A stretch of 64,000 nt of DNA from Chrysomallon squamiferum (GCA_012295275.1 CM022678.1:10140666-10204665), one strand, 5' to 3'; counted from the first letter of the stretch, positions 1 through 16,535 are shown. The notes: generated by a model from the letters alone, not told the origin. Program-made: numbers and translations.

Positions 1-195
1 TCTCTCAGTTTGTCTGAATCACGTGACTTCCATTTGACGTCACCTGATGACGTCACACAAAATAAACTGTTTTCTCTCAGTGACACAACAATCAGACATT
101 GATCGTGAACTGTGAGAAACCACGGACTGGGGATCAAATCTGTTGAGATAGAATTAATGAGCTGACCACTGTCTGTCAGTATGTCCAAGCACTGA

Positions 196-380
196 TTAAA
201 CACCACCCACCAGTGACCGCGAGACGGTTGCCAGGTAACACAGAGATAAACTGATACTTTTACCAGTTGTAATTGTTTTTATCAGTTTGAAGTTTTCCAA
301 ATTTAAAAACAATATTTTATTTTCATCTGGCAGAACAACAACAACAACAACAACATCACCCTGCTGATCACGTGACTCAG
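196..380 (-). CDS. Propeller-type C-terminal exon of TRIM-like gene (partial)
   Basis: Read on the minus strand, this exon encodes a short beta-propeller (NHL-like) blade: a run of valines, then 'LPDENKILFLNLENFKLIKT' and an 'LCYL' motif. In lophotrochozoan TRIM-like proteins such blades typically read 'LCYLGxxRLAV'. After 'LCYL' the frame breaks at the GGC of 230-232; adding one G there gives 'GNRLAVTGG', the expected continuation. The left border is uncertain. An acceptor-like 'cagcag' lies near 372-377. It sits downstream of the RING and coiled-coil exons on the same strand, so it probably belongs to the same gene. Blade identity is inferred from pattern only. Confidence 0.5.
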
Positions 381-795
381 CAAGACCGCATGGAGGAGTG
401 GAAGTCACGTGTTTGTTTATCAGTGATTTTCTTTCTAAACAAAAACATTTTACACATTTATTGTTTCAATCACTAACAACAATTTTACTCTTGTCCTCAC
501 CTGACACCAGGATGGACACAGAGGATTTGTTTTATCTTCTTCTGTTTTTGTGTTAATGGATTTGTTTTATCTTCTGTTTGTGTTTCTGTGTTAATGGTGT
601 CTGTGTGTTTCTGTGTGTTTGTGTGTCTGTCTGTTTGTCTATCTGTGTGTGTGTGTGTTGTTTTGTGTTAATGGTGTGTGTGTGTTTGAGTGTGTCTGTC
701 TGTTTGGTGTCTGTGTTTAATGGTGTCTGTTTTTCTGTCTGTCTCTGTCTGTCTGTGTGTCTGTTTGTCTGTTTGGATGTTTGTGTTTATTTCAC

Positions 796-1296
796 CAATG
801 TGTACAGACATTTCTTTCTTTTTATCAGATTTTCTGAGATTTATTTTGAATTCTACTTTTTCTATTTGTGAAAGAGATTTTGTCAGAAACTTTGAAGTTG
901 TGTTTTGAAGTTTGGTGAATTTTGGAAGATTTGTTTTTATGTCTGACTCTGATTTTTCTTTTAACAAACCCTCACCAAGTTTTATAAACTTTTCATTTTC
1001 ATCAATCAGATGTTTGTGTTCACTAAACAATTTTTCTATTTCTGAGTTTACAAAGTTCTGAGATTTTTCTATTTCTCTTATTAGCCTGTCTTGTTCTTTG
1101 TGGACTGCGGCTGTGAAATCTGTGATTAGTGTGTTACCAATCCTTCTGACCTCTTCTGTGGTGTCCACGACGTTGATGTCGACGGCTTGGCGAAGTTGCT
1201 CAATCTTATCATCCATCTCTGTCTGAAGAATTTCTTTAAAGTTTTTGAGACTCTCAGAAACAGAACTCAGAATTGAAATGTGACCTCCCTTTTTAG
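796..1296 (-). CDS. Coiled-coil exon of TRIM-like RING gene
   Basis: Acceptor 'ttatttcag' precedes 1296, and the first codon is completed by one base from the RING exon, so the join is in frame (…HSKF then SKKGGHIS…). The roughly 165 residues are charged and helical (for example '[20 protein letters not shown]', '[20 protein letters not shown]'), typical of the coiled coil that dimerises TRIM proteins. A GTGAAA donor after 796 is the best exit; beyond it the frame runs into a CA/GT repeat. I infer a RING-coiled-coil architecture, with no obvious B-box between the two exons. Confidence 0.72.
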
Positions 1297-1299
1297 CTG

Positions 1300-1302
1300 A
1301 AA

Positions 1303-1338
<36 letters not shown>

Positions 1339-1348
1339 AATAATAATA
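1300..1348. repeat. (AAAT)n/(AAT)n microsatellite in TRIM-like intron
   Basis: Pure tetranucleotide run grading into AAT triplets, directly next to the acceptor of the coiled-coil exon. Confidence 0.95.
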
Positions 1349-1579
1349 GAATTAGTAATTATTATTAATAAAGATATGCATACATTGTGAAGAGTTATAG
1401 AATTTATTTTATCAACTAAATGTAAAATCTTAGTAGAAAAATGTTATAGATAAAATGTCCTCTATTTCATTATGCTACGATAGTTAATACACAACAAATA
1501 TTTTTAGTAAAATGACAGTGTATTTTTTTTAAATTATTGTATTGTAATGCTCAATCAAAACACAACACTGCTGACTCAC

Positions 1580-1865
1580 AAAACTTTGAATGTTCTATTT
1601 TGTTAATGGCGTCCACCAGTGACTTGTTTATAGAGAATTGAGCTGCCCATGTTTCCACTGGTTTCGTGCTGTCTGGAATGTGGACATTCTGCCTGCAGAA
1701 CGGGCAGCTTATTTCTGTGTCGTTGTTGTTGTAATGTGTGCTGATGTAATTCTGCAGGCATTTCAAGCAGAACGAATGTCCACATGAAAAAACTCTTGGT
1801 TTGTCAAAAATTTCCAAACACAGAGAACACGAAATGTTGTCATCGGAGTTTGAAGCTGTTGCCAT
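1580..1865 (-). CDS. RING-finger exon, TRIM-like E3 ubiquitin ligase
   Basis: Starts at ATG 1865 (MATASNSDDNISCSLCLEIF) and gives a C3HC4 RING finger: CSLC, later CGHSFCLKC, then CPFC after a loop of about 21 residues. The 'F.KPRVFSCGHSFC' spacing is that of TRIM-family E3 ligases, which bind ubiquitin-loaded E2 enzymes. The exon ends at a GTGAGT donor (1579-1574) in phase 1, matching the coiled-coil exon. Without splicing the frame continues only 11 residues before a stop, so the splice is required. The substrate cannot be told. Such genes are heavily expanded in molluscs. Confidence 0.85.
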
Positions 1866-1867
1866 AT

Positions 1868-1870
1868 CTG

Positions 1871-1935
<65 letters not shown>
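1868..1935. repeat. (AAT)n microsatellite
   Basis: About 22 AAT units immediately upstream of the RING-exon start codon, where a 5' UTR or promoter would be expected. Confidence 0.97.
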
Positions 1936-2470
1936 TGAAAACAACCTACTGGAGGTAAAAATTACATATTAATTCCATTTAAGTCATACGACCAATGGTA
2001 AATAGAAATACATAAAATGAAATGATAAATATATAAACTTGCGAATGTAACACTGTTTATTATAAATTATAAATATATTATAAATACACTAAATAAACTG
2101 TTTATTTACTTAGTCGTATTTGTAAAATAAAAGTGCGTTACGAACTTGCTAAATTTAACCTTGTGACGTCACTCTTAATATGAGAAGGAAGACGACAGCC
2201 TCTTGGAAATTGCAGGCAGACAAGATTAATATAATAAAGGAGGTCAGCTGTAATAAATTGTATGAAGAAAAAGAAAAATCACAAAAACCCTTCAACACAC
2301 TAAACATATGTGAGTAAAACGAATGCTGCAAGTTAATTAAGCAGATCACTAGAACAGAAATCGTTTCTCGCAATGTGACGAGCTACTTTTCTTGAAAAAC
2401 ACATATCTCGCACGACAATGTAATCGTGGAATTGACTTTGAAAATGATATTTTTAAATATCTTAGAACAC

Positions 2471-2568
<98 letters not shown>

Positions 2569-3120
2569 TTGACTTACTTAGTCTTGAGAAATGAAAATTT
2601 TAAGAGGAACAAATTTCTCCGTTTGTTCGTCTACAATGTCAATTTACTCTTGCAGTAGCGAAGCCCGGTTTTGTCAGACGACACTTACTGAGCGGAAGAT
2701 ACCAATTCGTAAAGAAAGAAGGGGTAGGAGCTTTGAAGTTTTCTATAAAACCTTTCTTTCTTCTGATAAAAAATAATCGTGAAATTTTTAAATTGTTGTA
2801 TTTAAGTAAACAGGATTAAAATTAACAACTACCTGAACATAGTTTGTGTACTAAATTAATTTATAAAATGCTGGTTAGAGTCTATCACACATGTAGTAAT
2901 AATAGAGATAGCAGCTGGCTTGTAGTTGGACAGAGAAAGATAATACATTTAGCCGCCAAAACTGTATCTTGTTTAAACTTGAATAGTGAACTGGCGGTAC
3001 CAGTCTTTTCGTAAGATATATAAATAAACTATAATAATGAAAAACAGCATACAAGGTGAATATACAATAGTAATAAAATAATAATAAATATATATCTCTT
3101 CTCTGTGTTAAATAGCTTTA
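1936..3120. other. AT-rich intergenic DNA with (AAT)n at 2473-2565
   Basis: No supported gene. Holds a roughly 90-base AAT array. The stretch 2880-3100 resembles 16720-16990, sharing 'gtaagatatataaata' followed by 'aatgaaaaacag' nearby. Confidence 0.7.
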
Positions 3121-3320
3121 TTTCATTTTATTTAAGATATATATATATAGCTTTTCAAATCTCGATTCACCGCATAACCTATCTTCAAACTGGTTCAGAT
3201 AATATTTTATTTGTTACTGAAGCCAAACTTACTATGTTGTTTGTTTGCTGGTCTGTTCGATAAAACAAGCTACGAGGGTTTTGTAATGACAGATTTATTC
3301 AGGAGAACATACTCCACATA
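3120..3320. repeat. Dispersed repeat block, copy of 18150-18330
   Basis: Carries 'tcaccgcataacct', then 'actgaagccaaacttactat', then 'gttttgtaatgac'. The same landmarks in the same order and spacing occur at 18150-18330, with scattered substitutions. No reading frame is kept. It looks like a non-autonomous element or old segmental copy. Confidence 0.75.
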
Positions 3321-3652
3321 CAAGGATGATGTATATAAATCGACTTATTAAATAACGAAATAAAGTACACTACAATTAAACAAATACCACACAAACGTAC
3401 ACTTTGTCATAATTTATGTCAACTAATTTCCCGATCTAACATATTATAACATTAATTTAATCAAATTTATTTCCCGATCTAATAGTCGACAATATGTATA
3501 CACATATTTATTTCTCAATGTAATTTATGTACTTATACTTATCTCGCTCAGTTTGTATAAATGCTAACCTACAAACAATAAAATATATAAAGAGACGCTT
3601 TTCATCTAAGGAAAGAAAGAAAGAAACTTTTTTTACATACGTTTGTGTATGC

Positions 3653-3654
<2 letters not shown>

Positions 3655-3701
<47 letters not shown>
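3655..3701. repeat. (GT)n microsatellite
   Basis: Uninterrupted GT dinucleotides following 'gcgagtgt'. Confidence 0.97.
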
Positions 3702-3702
<1 letters not shown>

Positions 3703-3784
3703 ATAACTAACAAATCTCAGTGAGTAAAAGTTATTATTATCTGTCTATTAGTATTAGTATCATATTATTTATTTATATTTGTTT

Positions 3785-4120
3785 AAAGTTTCAGTGATAA
3801 ACTAGCATGAATGAGGGTTTTCTCAGATATATCATTAATCACATTCAATAAAATACTCGAGCGAAAAGGAAGATGTTTTAAGTTACACACCTACACAGAC
3901 ACACCACACACATATACATACATACACACACAACACAAATGCATACACATATATACAAAACAGACACATATACAGATCTACAAACGCAACACACACCCGC
4001 ATCCACATAAACACACATACATACAGAATACACACAACGCACACAAACAGTACACCGACACACATACACACAAACTTACACACAATGCACACGCACACAT
4101 GTCTACACACTGAAACGCCT
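3785..4120. repeat. Dispersed block plus CA-rich degenerate array
   Basis: 3785-3900 ('gtttcagt', 'atatcattaatcac', 'aaaatactcgagcgaaaagg', 'gttttaagttacacacctac') matches 14360-14455. In both places it runs into a degenerate ACAC-rich array, so block and array were copied together. Confidence 0.75.
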
Positions 4121-4260
4121 AATGTTCAGTTTAACAGAAGTTTACATTCTGTTTGTTTACCGAGGCGAAACCTACTTGACTCTGTTTAGTCACGTTTTGA
4201 ATTCACGCAGTTACACTGTCTACAGAGGAACGTGGGTTTCAACAAAAAAACCCAACTCAA
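4120..4260. repeat. Dispersed repeat family A ('accgaggcgaaac')
   Basis: Contains 'tctgtttgtttaccgaggcg', 'aaacctacttgactctg' and 'tttagtcacgttttgaa'. Other copies lie at 9580-9670, 11440-11530 and 19800-19880. Non-coding; origin unknown. Confidence 0.8.
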
Positions 4261-4309
4261 ACAAAAGATCAGATTTTATGAAAATTTATAATAATAATAG
4301 TTTTTCTTA

Positions 4310-4720
4310 TCGTTGTCATTATTATTATCATTGTTACTACTACTGTTGTTGTTGTTTTGTTATTATTGTAGTTGTTGTTATTACTATTATTGTATTTGTA
4401 GTAGTAGTTGTTGTTTTGTTTTTTGTTGTTGTTGTATTGCTGTTATTGTTGTTGTCATGATGCCAATGGCTAAAGCGCTCATTATCGCTGTCTAGGGCCA
4501 GAAGAGAAATATAACTACTAAAACACACTAATGTTACTGATAATACTACAACAGCCACTGCAAAAACAAATACTGCAGCTACAACTACTAGAACAACTGC
4601 TACTGAAGTAACTAATAATTCTACTACAACTACAACGACGAATAATTCTGCTTCAAATACTATAACAACTAATACTAAAACTACTACAATAAATAATATT
4701 TCCACTACAACTATTACTAC
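4310..4720. repeat. Degenerate GTT and ACT triplet tracts
   Basis: 4310-4460 is a GTT/ATT-rich tract and 4505-4715 an ACT/ACA-rich tract. The second half resembles 20940-21200 ('gccactgcaa', 'ctagaacaactgctactg', 'cgaataattctgct'). Open frames here result from triplet composition. Confidence 0.75.
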
Positions 4721-4821
<101 letters not shown>

Positions 4822-4824
4822 AGA

Positions 4825-4933
4825 GAGTTATTAAAATAATAACATTTATTGAATTTACAATGTTACAGTAATGAAAAAGTTCTGGAATTTTTTTTTACAA
4901 TTTTACAGTAATGAATGTTTTCTTAGCAGATGT

Positions 4934-4970
<37 letters not shown>

Positions 4971-5160
4971 ATGATTATGATTATTATTATTATATTATTT
5001 TAATTTTATTATTATTATTATTATTATTTTTTTTAATATAACATATTGTCCGTGTTTTCTATCTTTGTTTGAGATGTTGCCAAGTTTCAGTTTCAATCTA
5101 ATTAATTTATTATTAGATACTGCCTTTCTACTGGATTTAAAATAAGAAGTGTTAAATAAT
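4825..5160. repeat. Direct duplication, copy 1 (pair with 5300-5575)
   Basis: Runs from 'gttattaaaataataaca' through 'aaaaagttctggaattttt' and 'aacatattgtccgtg' to 'aaaataagaagtgtta'. The second copy starts about 480 bases on; a (GA)n array separates them and another follows, so GA arrays bound both copies. Confidence 0.9.
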
Positions 5161-5163
5161 AAT

Positions 5164-5297
<134 letters not shown>

Positions 5298-5299
5298 GA

Positions 5300-6740
<1,441 letters not shown>

Positions 6741-6770
6741 AATAATAATGCGGTAATATTCCACGTGCTG

Positions 6771-8560
6771 CGTTGATTTTGTAATATGTAAAACATCGTC
6801 AACATGGGACAGTATTAACAGATTTTGTAATATGTAAAACATCGTCAACATGGGACAGTATTAACAGATTTTGTAATATGTAAAACATCGTCAACATGGG
6901 ACAGTATTAACAGATTTTGTAATATGTAAAACATCGTCAACATGGGACAGTATTAACAGATTTTGTAATATGTAAAACATCGTCAACATGGGACAGTATT
7001 AACAGATTTAACAGATTTTGTAATATGTAAAACATCGTCAACATGGGACAGTATTCGTCAGCAACAGAACAGATTTTGTAATATGTAAAACATCGTCAAC
7101 ATGGGACAGTATTAACAGATTTTGTAATATGTAAAACATCGTCAACATGGGACAGTATTAACAGATTTTGTAATATGTAAAACATCATCAACATGGGACA
7201 GTATTAACAGATTTTGTAATATGTAAAACATCGTCAACATGGGACAGTATTAACAGATTTTGTAATATGTAAAACATCGTCAACATGGGACAGTATTAAC
7301 AGATTTTGTAATATGTAAAACATCGTCAACATGGGACAGTATTAACAGATTTTGTAATATGTAAAACATCGTCAACATGGGACAGTATTAACAGATTTTG
7401 TAATATGTAAAACATCGTCAACATGGGACAGTATTAACAGATTTTGTAATATGTAAAACATCGTCAACATGGGACAGTATTAACAGATTTTGTAATATGT
7501 AAAAAAACATCAACATGGGACAGTATTAACAGATTTTGTAATATGTAAAACATCGTCAACATGGGACAGTATTAACAGATTTTGTAATATGTAAAACATC
7601 GTCAACATGGGACAGTATTAACAGATTTTGTAATATGTAAAAAAACATGGGACAGTATTAACAGATTTTGTAATATGTAAAACATCGTCAACATGGGACA
7701 GTATTAACAGATTTTGTAATATGTAAAACATCGTCAACATGGGACAGTGTTAACAGATTTTGTAATATGTAAAACATCGTCAACATGGGACAGTGTTAAC
7801 AGATTTTGTAATATGTAAAACATCGTCAACATGGGACAGTATTAACAGATTTTGTAATATGTAAAACATCGTCAACATGGGACAGTATTAACAGATTTTG
7901 TAATATGTAAAACATCATCAACATGGGACAGTATTAACAGATTTTGTAATATGTAAAACATCGTCAACATGGGACAGTATTAACAGATTTTGTAATATGT
8001 AAAAAACATCGTCAACATGGGACAGTATTAACAGATTTTTTTGTAAAAATATGGAAAACATTTTGTAATATGTAAAACATCATCAACATCAACATGGGAC
8101 AGTATTAACAGATTTTGTAATATGTAAAACATCGTCAACATGGGACAGTATTAACAGATTTTGTAATATGTAAAACATCGTCAACATGGGACAGTATTAA
8201 CAGATTTTGTAATATGTAAAACATCGTCAACATGGGACAGTATTAACAGATTTTGTAATATGTAAAACATCGTCAACATGGGACAGTATTAACAGATTTT
8301 GTAATATGTAAAACATCGTCAACATGGGACAGTATTAACAGATTTTGTAATATGTAAAACATCGTCAACATGGGACAGTATTAACAGATTTTGTAATATG
8401 TAAAACATCGTCAACATGGGACAGTATTAACAGATTTTGTAATATAAAACATCGTCAACATGGGACAGTATTAACAGATTTTGTAATATGTAAAACATCG
8501 TCAACATGGGACAGTATTAACAGATTTTGTAACTGTAAAAAATCGTCAACATCCATTCCA
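6771..8560. repeat. 46-bp minisatellite, about 38 copies
   Basis: The unit contains 'attttgtaatatgtaaaaca' then 'tcgtcaacatgggacagtat' then 'taacag' (46 bases). Most copies are near identical; variants include 'catcatcaac', 'cagtgtta', and shortened or hybrid units around 7000-7075, 7500-7510, 7640-7650 and 8035-8095. Because 46 is not a multiple of three, no long frame can run through it. The array changes at about 8540 into the 22-bp array that follows. Confidence 0.97.
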
Positions 8561-8579
8561 TTAACAGATTTTGTAATAT

Positions 8580-9018
8580 GAAAACATCGTGACCACTGGG
8601 ACAACATCACTCGACAGATTGAGACAACATTTCGACCATCGTCGACCACTGAGACAACATCACTAACTGAGACATCATCGACCACTGAGACAACATCACT
8701 CGACCACTGAACAGCAAGGCTCGACCACTGAGACAACATCACTCGACCACTGAGTCATCACTCGACCACTGAGACAACATCACTGGAAACTGAGACAACA
8801 TCCTCGACCACTGAGACAGCATCACTCGACCACTGAGACAACATCACTCGACCACTGAGACAACATCACTCGACCACTGAGACAACATCACTCGACCACT
8901 GAGACAACATCACTCGACCACTGAGACAACATCACTCGACCACTGAGACAACATCACTCGACCACTGAGACAACATCACTCGACCACTGAGACAACATCA
9001 CTCGACCACTGAGACATC
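8580..9018. repeat. 22-bp minisatellite, about 19 copies
   Basis: Unit 'ctcgaccactgagacaacat' plus 'ca'. Units are irregular up to about 8820 and then regular. The junction contains hybrids such as 'catcgtgaccactgggacaa'. The same array and the same 3' flank ('ccgagtgtactcatcacttg') recur at 15640-15985. Confidence 0.96.
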
Positions 9019-9119
9019 ATACACCGAGTGTACTCATCACTTGCTTTTTTTGTTTGTTTTTTGTCTTTATTCATTTCTTGCGTGCTTTTATTTTCTTGTT
9101 GGAAACCTGACAATTAGCA

Positions 9120-10580
<1,461 letters not shown>

Positions 10581-10765
10581 TGACAATGTCATGTTCATTC
10601 AGGTGCAAATCGTTTACGTGTCACGTTTATTAAAAGTAGTACATTATCTCCAATAATGTTTATTAAAAGTTATCAGAAATAATGTTTATTAAAAATGATA
10701 CATTATCACAAATATACCCAAACTAGAAGTGTAATTGTAACATTTGCAAATTTAATACCTGTAAT

Positions 10766-10946
<181 letters not shown>

Positions 10947-12399
10947 ATACACCTACAGATGTGTGTGTGCTTATTATAACAAATTACAATATAAAAATGA
11001 AATATTTACCAATAGTTCAGTCCATGCAAATACTAAATTACAAATAATAAAAGATATAAGGGAGACCCTTTTCATGTAAGAAATTATTAAATTATTGAAG
11101 ATGACAATGAAAATATCGAATTCAGAGAATTTAAACCAACCACAGGTTTCCCCAGTGTGTGTGTGTGAGTGTGTGTTTCTTTCTTGGTGAACATATTTAA
11201 CGATAGTAGCAAAGCTAGCTAATCTTATAATAACAATATGAGAGAGACAGAGAGAGAGAGAGAGCATTATTTATTTATTTTTAAATTTGAATAATAAAAT
11301 TGCTCGAATCCGGTTTCTGATATCATTAACCAGCATTAATAACATAATCAAAAAAAAAAAAAAATATGTAACAACTATCAGACATAAAAACCAGTTGGCA
11401 TTTAGCTGAGCGTACACACTGACACGACAATCTTCATACCCAACTTGTTCAGTTTAACATTCTATTTGTTTACCGAGGCGAAACACACTTGACTTTGTTT
11501 AGTCACGTTTTGAATATACGCAGTCAAAAATATATTACAAATTAATTCAGTTACAGACAAAAAGGAAAGAAGTACAAATGTAAATAACAAAAATAATAAT
11601 AATAATGAAAAAGAAAAACGTACTTAACAAATCTATTATTAATATTAGTAGTAGCATATGTTTGGTGATAATAATAGTATTAGGAGAAGTAGTAGTTGTT
11701 GTTGTTGAATAGTCAACGTACGTTTCAAAACAAACAAAAAAATTAATAAAAATAAAAATAATTACGCAAGACAAAATGGAAACATACTTTAGCAGATGAT
11801 GTTTAATCAGTTCCGGTCAGTCCACCGGGTTTGTGATTTTTATCAAACTTATATCCTGAATATATTTAAAAGAAAAACAAACAGAAACAGTTAATGGTAA
11901 AATGACATACAGAAAGTACACACAGGGTCGGCGCTATCATACAGGCAAACAGTTTTGAAAAATAAATAAATAAATTTAATTTTTATTGACGGTCGCTTTT
12001 CATAATGTTTTATTTTATACAGGGACAAATAATCGGGTAGATTCAGTCTGACCGAAACAGACAAAATAAGTGAGTGAAAATCGTGCGTACATGAAATTTT
12101 CAAAACGTAATTAGGTTTGCAGGCCACGAGTTTTTCCGTAGAATCACGCGTATACGAAATCTTCACTTTGTCGCGGAATCAAACTGAAAGCGGTGCACCT
12201 TATTTTAATGGTATAAGCAAAGAAAGAAATGGCCTGTGGGATATTTAAATGTCCGTAACAGAAAAATCTTGTCTCTAGAGATCGCATAGGATGTTGAAAA
12301 TAAATGTTTTAAAAGTTTGAAATTGATATGTTCCTGGGGGTGACCGAATCTAACCTTGCCTGGGACGCCAGACAGTCTGGCGCCGGCTCTCAGTACACA

Positions 12400-12540
12400 A
12401 CAATAAGCGCACGCAGCCAGAATTTAACTCAGCACGCACCTGATATTGATAAGAAATATTTTTCTATCCTCGCTGAACGACAACAATCAGCTGATCACAT
12501 GACTCAGAACCACCGCGTGACACGGTCTGACGTGCTTGTT
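12400..12540. repeat. Dispersed repeat family B ('cagctgatcacatgactcag')
   Basis: 'cgctgaacgacaacaatcag' then 'ctgatcacatgactcagaac'. A close copy is at 20415-20480; diverged ones carry 'caatctgctgaccgcgtgac' (25630-25665, 27755-27790). A weaker match, 'ctgctgatcacgtgactcag', lies in the TRIM-like propeller exon at 361-380. No RNA polymerase III promoter box could be assigned. Confidence 0.7.
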
Positions 12541-12759
12541 ATCATCATTTGTCGTGTTTAAAACACAATGAGAGGGATTAGTGTAATACTACACTCATCT
12601 ATTAGATAAATAACACACCAACAGCTTAAGTTTATTAATTTAGAAACATATTTAAAAACAACTATTTTATTTACAGATTTTGGGAATCCTGATTTAAAGA
12701 ACGGAATCACTCAACTAAAACCTAATTAGAGGAAAATAATCATATTACTATAAGTAATA

Positions 12760-12763
<4 letters not shown>

Positions 12764-12813
<50 letters not shown>
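12764..12813. repeat. (GT)n microsatellite
   Basis: Uninterrupted GT tract inside segmental copy 2. Confidence 0.97.
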
Positions 12814-12817
<4 letters not shown>

Positions 12818-12889
12818 TATATACACCTTTAACGACACAGATTACACCTGCAAAATTTGTTTCCATGCCTGAATGAGAGAACAATTCTT

Positions 12890-13060
12890 AACATTATTAC
12901 ACTGCAGTACATTGTATAGCTGTGCTGTCAACTTGAACTTACAGTGTCCTTCAAATGAATACCCATGACGTCAAAAACCTCATCTTATTTTCCAAGCATC
13001 CGGTTATATAATTTATTTTATTTCTTAGTATTTTTCATTCTTTCTCTAGCTTTTTTATTC
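12890..13060. repeat. Dispersed block, pair with 13965-14105
   Basis: Shares 'ttacactgcagtacattgt', 'cttgaacttacagtg', 'aatgaatacccatgacgtc' and 'cggttatataattta' with 13965-14105 in the same order, about 1.07 kb apart. Confidence 0.85.
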
Positions 13061-13255
13061 TTTCGTTGTTTTGTTTCTAATTATTTTTGTTTCTTTTCAT
13101 TTTACCGCTTCTATCTCTCATATTTTTCATTCTGTCACTTAATATCTCATATTCTTTTTCTTTCTTTTACATTTTCTTTTTCATGTTTTCTCCGTTCTTC
13201 CTTTCATTCTTTTTCTATCTCTCGTTCTCATCATACACTAATATTATCTTGTATG

Positions 13256-14599
<1,344 letters not shown>

Positions 14600-14600
<1 letters not shown>

Positions 14601-14910
14601 TTAATGACACAGATTACACTGCAAAATTTCACAACAAGTCAGAAAAAATCTGACCCTAACCCGCTGTCAAACTCTTATCAAAGCAAGGTCAGAATTTCGA
14701 GGTTCAGTTAGCTCTATTTCATAAAAGGGTCTACCGGAATGTGCAAAGATTACAAATTATTAGATTACTGTAGATATCAATGAAAACATCGAATTCAAAG
14801 AGCAAGAGAAGCCAGCCTAGACTGACACATTTTAAAACTTTGTTTGTTTGTTACACAAAACCCGCCATAGCTAATTATCTTAATTCTAAAATTCTAAAAC
14901 TTTGGTTGTT
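14600..14910. repeat. Dispersed block, pair with 20575-20880
   Basis: Shares 'gattacactgcaaaat', 'taacccgctg', 'tcaaagcaaggtca', 'ctctatttcataaaagggt' and 'actgtagatatcaatgaaa' with 20575-20880. The 3' part (14840-14990) contains two internal copies of 'acaaaacccgc' spaced about 130 bases. Confidence 0.85.
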
Positions 14911-15009
14911 AAGCAAATACCGCCATAGCTACTTTATCTCAATTCTTAAATGTTATATCTTTGTATGTTTGTTATACAAAACCCGCAGTTTATTTACTTA
15001 TTATAATTA

Positions 15010-15054
<45 letters not shown>

Positions 15055-15288
15055 CACACGACTTTTTTCTAGTTTATAGTTGCTATATACGGACTTCATG
15101 ATGTTAATAATAATAATAAAAATATTATATACCTATAAACATTATTACTTTATTAAGATTATCTATGCCTAGTATACAGAAGAGAAATGTATCTACTGAA
15201 AACAGTCTCATAGATATCCGTTTTTAACGTTATAACAAAGACAAACTTAAATATCCGCTACCATCCGCTAGTAGAAAATTGCAAATAC

Positions 15289-15332
<44 letters not shown>

Positions 15333-15640
15333 TGTTTTTTTTAATTTCAGGTAAGCGACACTGTTTTCACATACATGATACACTTTATAACTACATACAA
15401 AAGAGTTCAGTGGTGTATACAATAAAATACATTTCTAAATCTGTTTTTGTGTATCTGACCTGGATGAATATATGTATGCATGTAAGCATACATTTAGGAA
15501 TGAATATGCTGTGTCTTATGTACGTCTGATTCTAATCTGGAACGCACTAGCACAGATGTGCACTCACAAAGTCTGATGTCGCTGACGAGACTGGAAAGTG
15601 TGACATCCATTCCCCCGCACTTCTTAGACAAACGACGACA
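15010..15640. other. CA and T tracts, no gene seen
   Basis: (CA)n at 15013-15060, a T run of about 40 bases at 15292-15331, and otherwise unremarkable AT-rich sequence. Confidence 0.7.
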
Positions 15641-15985
15641 TCATTCGACCACTGAGACAGCATCACTCGACCACTGAGACAACATCACTCGGCCACTGAG
15701 ACAACATCACTCGACCACGGAGACAACATCACTCGACCACTGAGACAACATCACTCAACCACTGAGACAACATCACTCGACCACTGAGACAACATCACTC
15801 GACCACGGAGACGACATCACTCGACCACTGAGACAACATACACCGAGTGTACTCATCACTTGCTATCAAGCACGCGTTTTTTGTTTTTGTTTGTTTGTTT
15901 TTTGTCTTTATTCATTTTTTGCGTGTTTTTATTTTCTTGTTGGAAACCTGACAATTAGCAGAATGCTTTTTACGTATATATATAT
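15640..15985. repeat. Second 22-bp array with copied 3' flank
   Basis: About nine units of 'cgaccactgagacaacatca' followed by 'ccgagtgtactcatcacttg', a T-rich stretch and 'ttggaaacctgacaattagc'. Array and about 100 bases of flank match 8820-9125, so the block moved as a unit. Several units carry 'ccacggaga', a local variant. Confidence 0.92.
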
Positions 15986-16120
15986 ATGAAACCCAACAAT
16001 AGTGGAGGCTGAAACCTTCATACAGATCAAAAATGAGTTTACCTGTCTGTCTATTCGCTGCTTCATAATGCATAGCTTAATATGTAATTATAGAATGAGT
16101 TTCATTAATTTACAGAGTGG

Positions 16121-16121
16121 C

Positions 16122-16196
<75 letters not shown>

Positions 16197-16478
16197 ATAG
16201 TAGTAGCAGTAGTAGTATATAACTGGTACAAAATGTGGTTATTAACAACTTATTAACAACTGCTAACTTTATTTGGACAATGTCTTGAGAGGAAACCCGC
16301 TATAAAGAGAAACGTCCAAGGATAAAACATCGATAGTTTTCACTGGTACTGGATGTGACGTGGAAATACTTAGTGGATCCGCAGTGAACGTTCAAGTCTA
16401 CACGACGATGTATCATTGTAATTAAGCAAACTACTGAATTGGTCGAATCGAACATTTATTTATTTGTTACTTTAAAAG

Positions 16479-16535
<57 letters not shown>

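Larger units (their letters stand above)
11265..12895. repeat. Segmental duplication, copy 2 (pair with 9276-10580)
   Basis: Repeats the copy 1 landmarks but carries an insertion at about 12330-12760 that holds a family B repeat ('cagctgatcacatgactcag'). The tail after the GT array ('cctttaacgacacagattac') again matches copy 1 (10515-10580). Confidence 0.88.

Noticed and set aside
578-908. Overlapping Cys/Val-rich frames on the plus strand
   Set aside because: They are produced by a degenerate TGTG-rich tract and lie antisense to the coiled-coil exon.
6771-8560. CRISPR-like array (46-bp repeats)
   Set aside because: There are no unique spacers between units and the sequence is eukaryotic; it is a tandem minisatellite.
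8455-8742. 95-codon minus-strand frame across the satellite junction
   Set aside because: It spans two arrays whose unit lengths are not compatible with a conserved frame; no splice or domain support.
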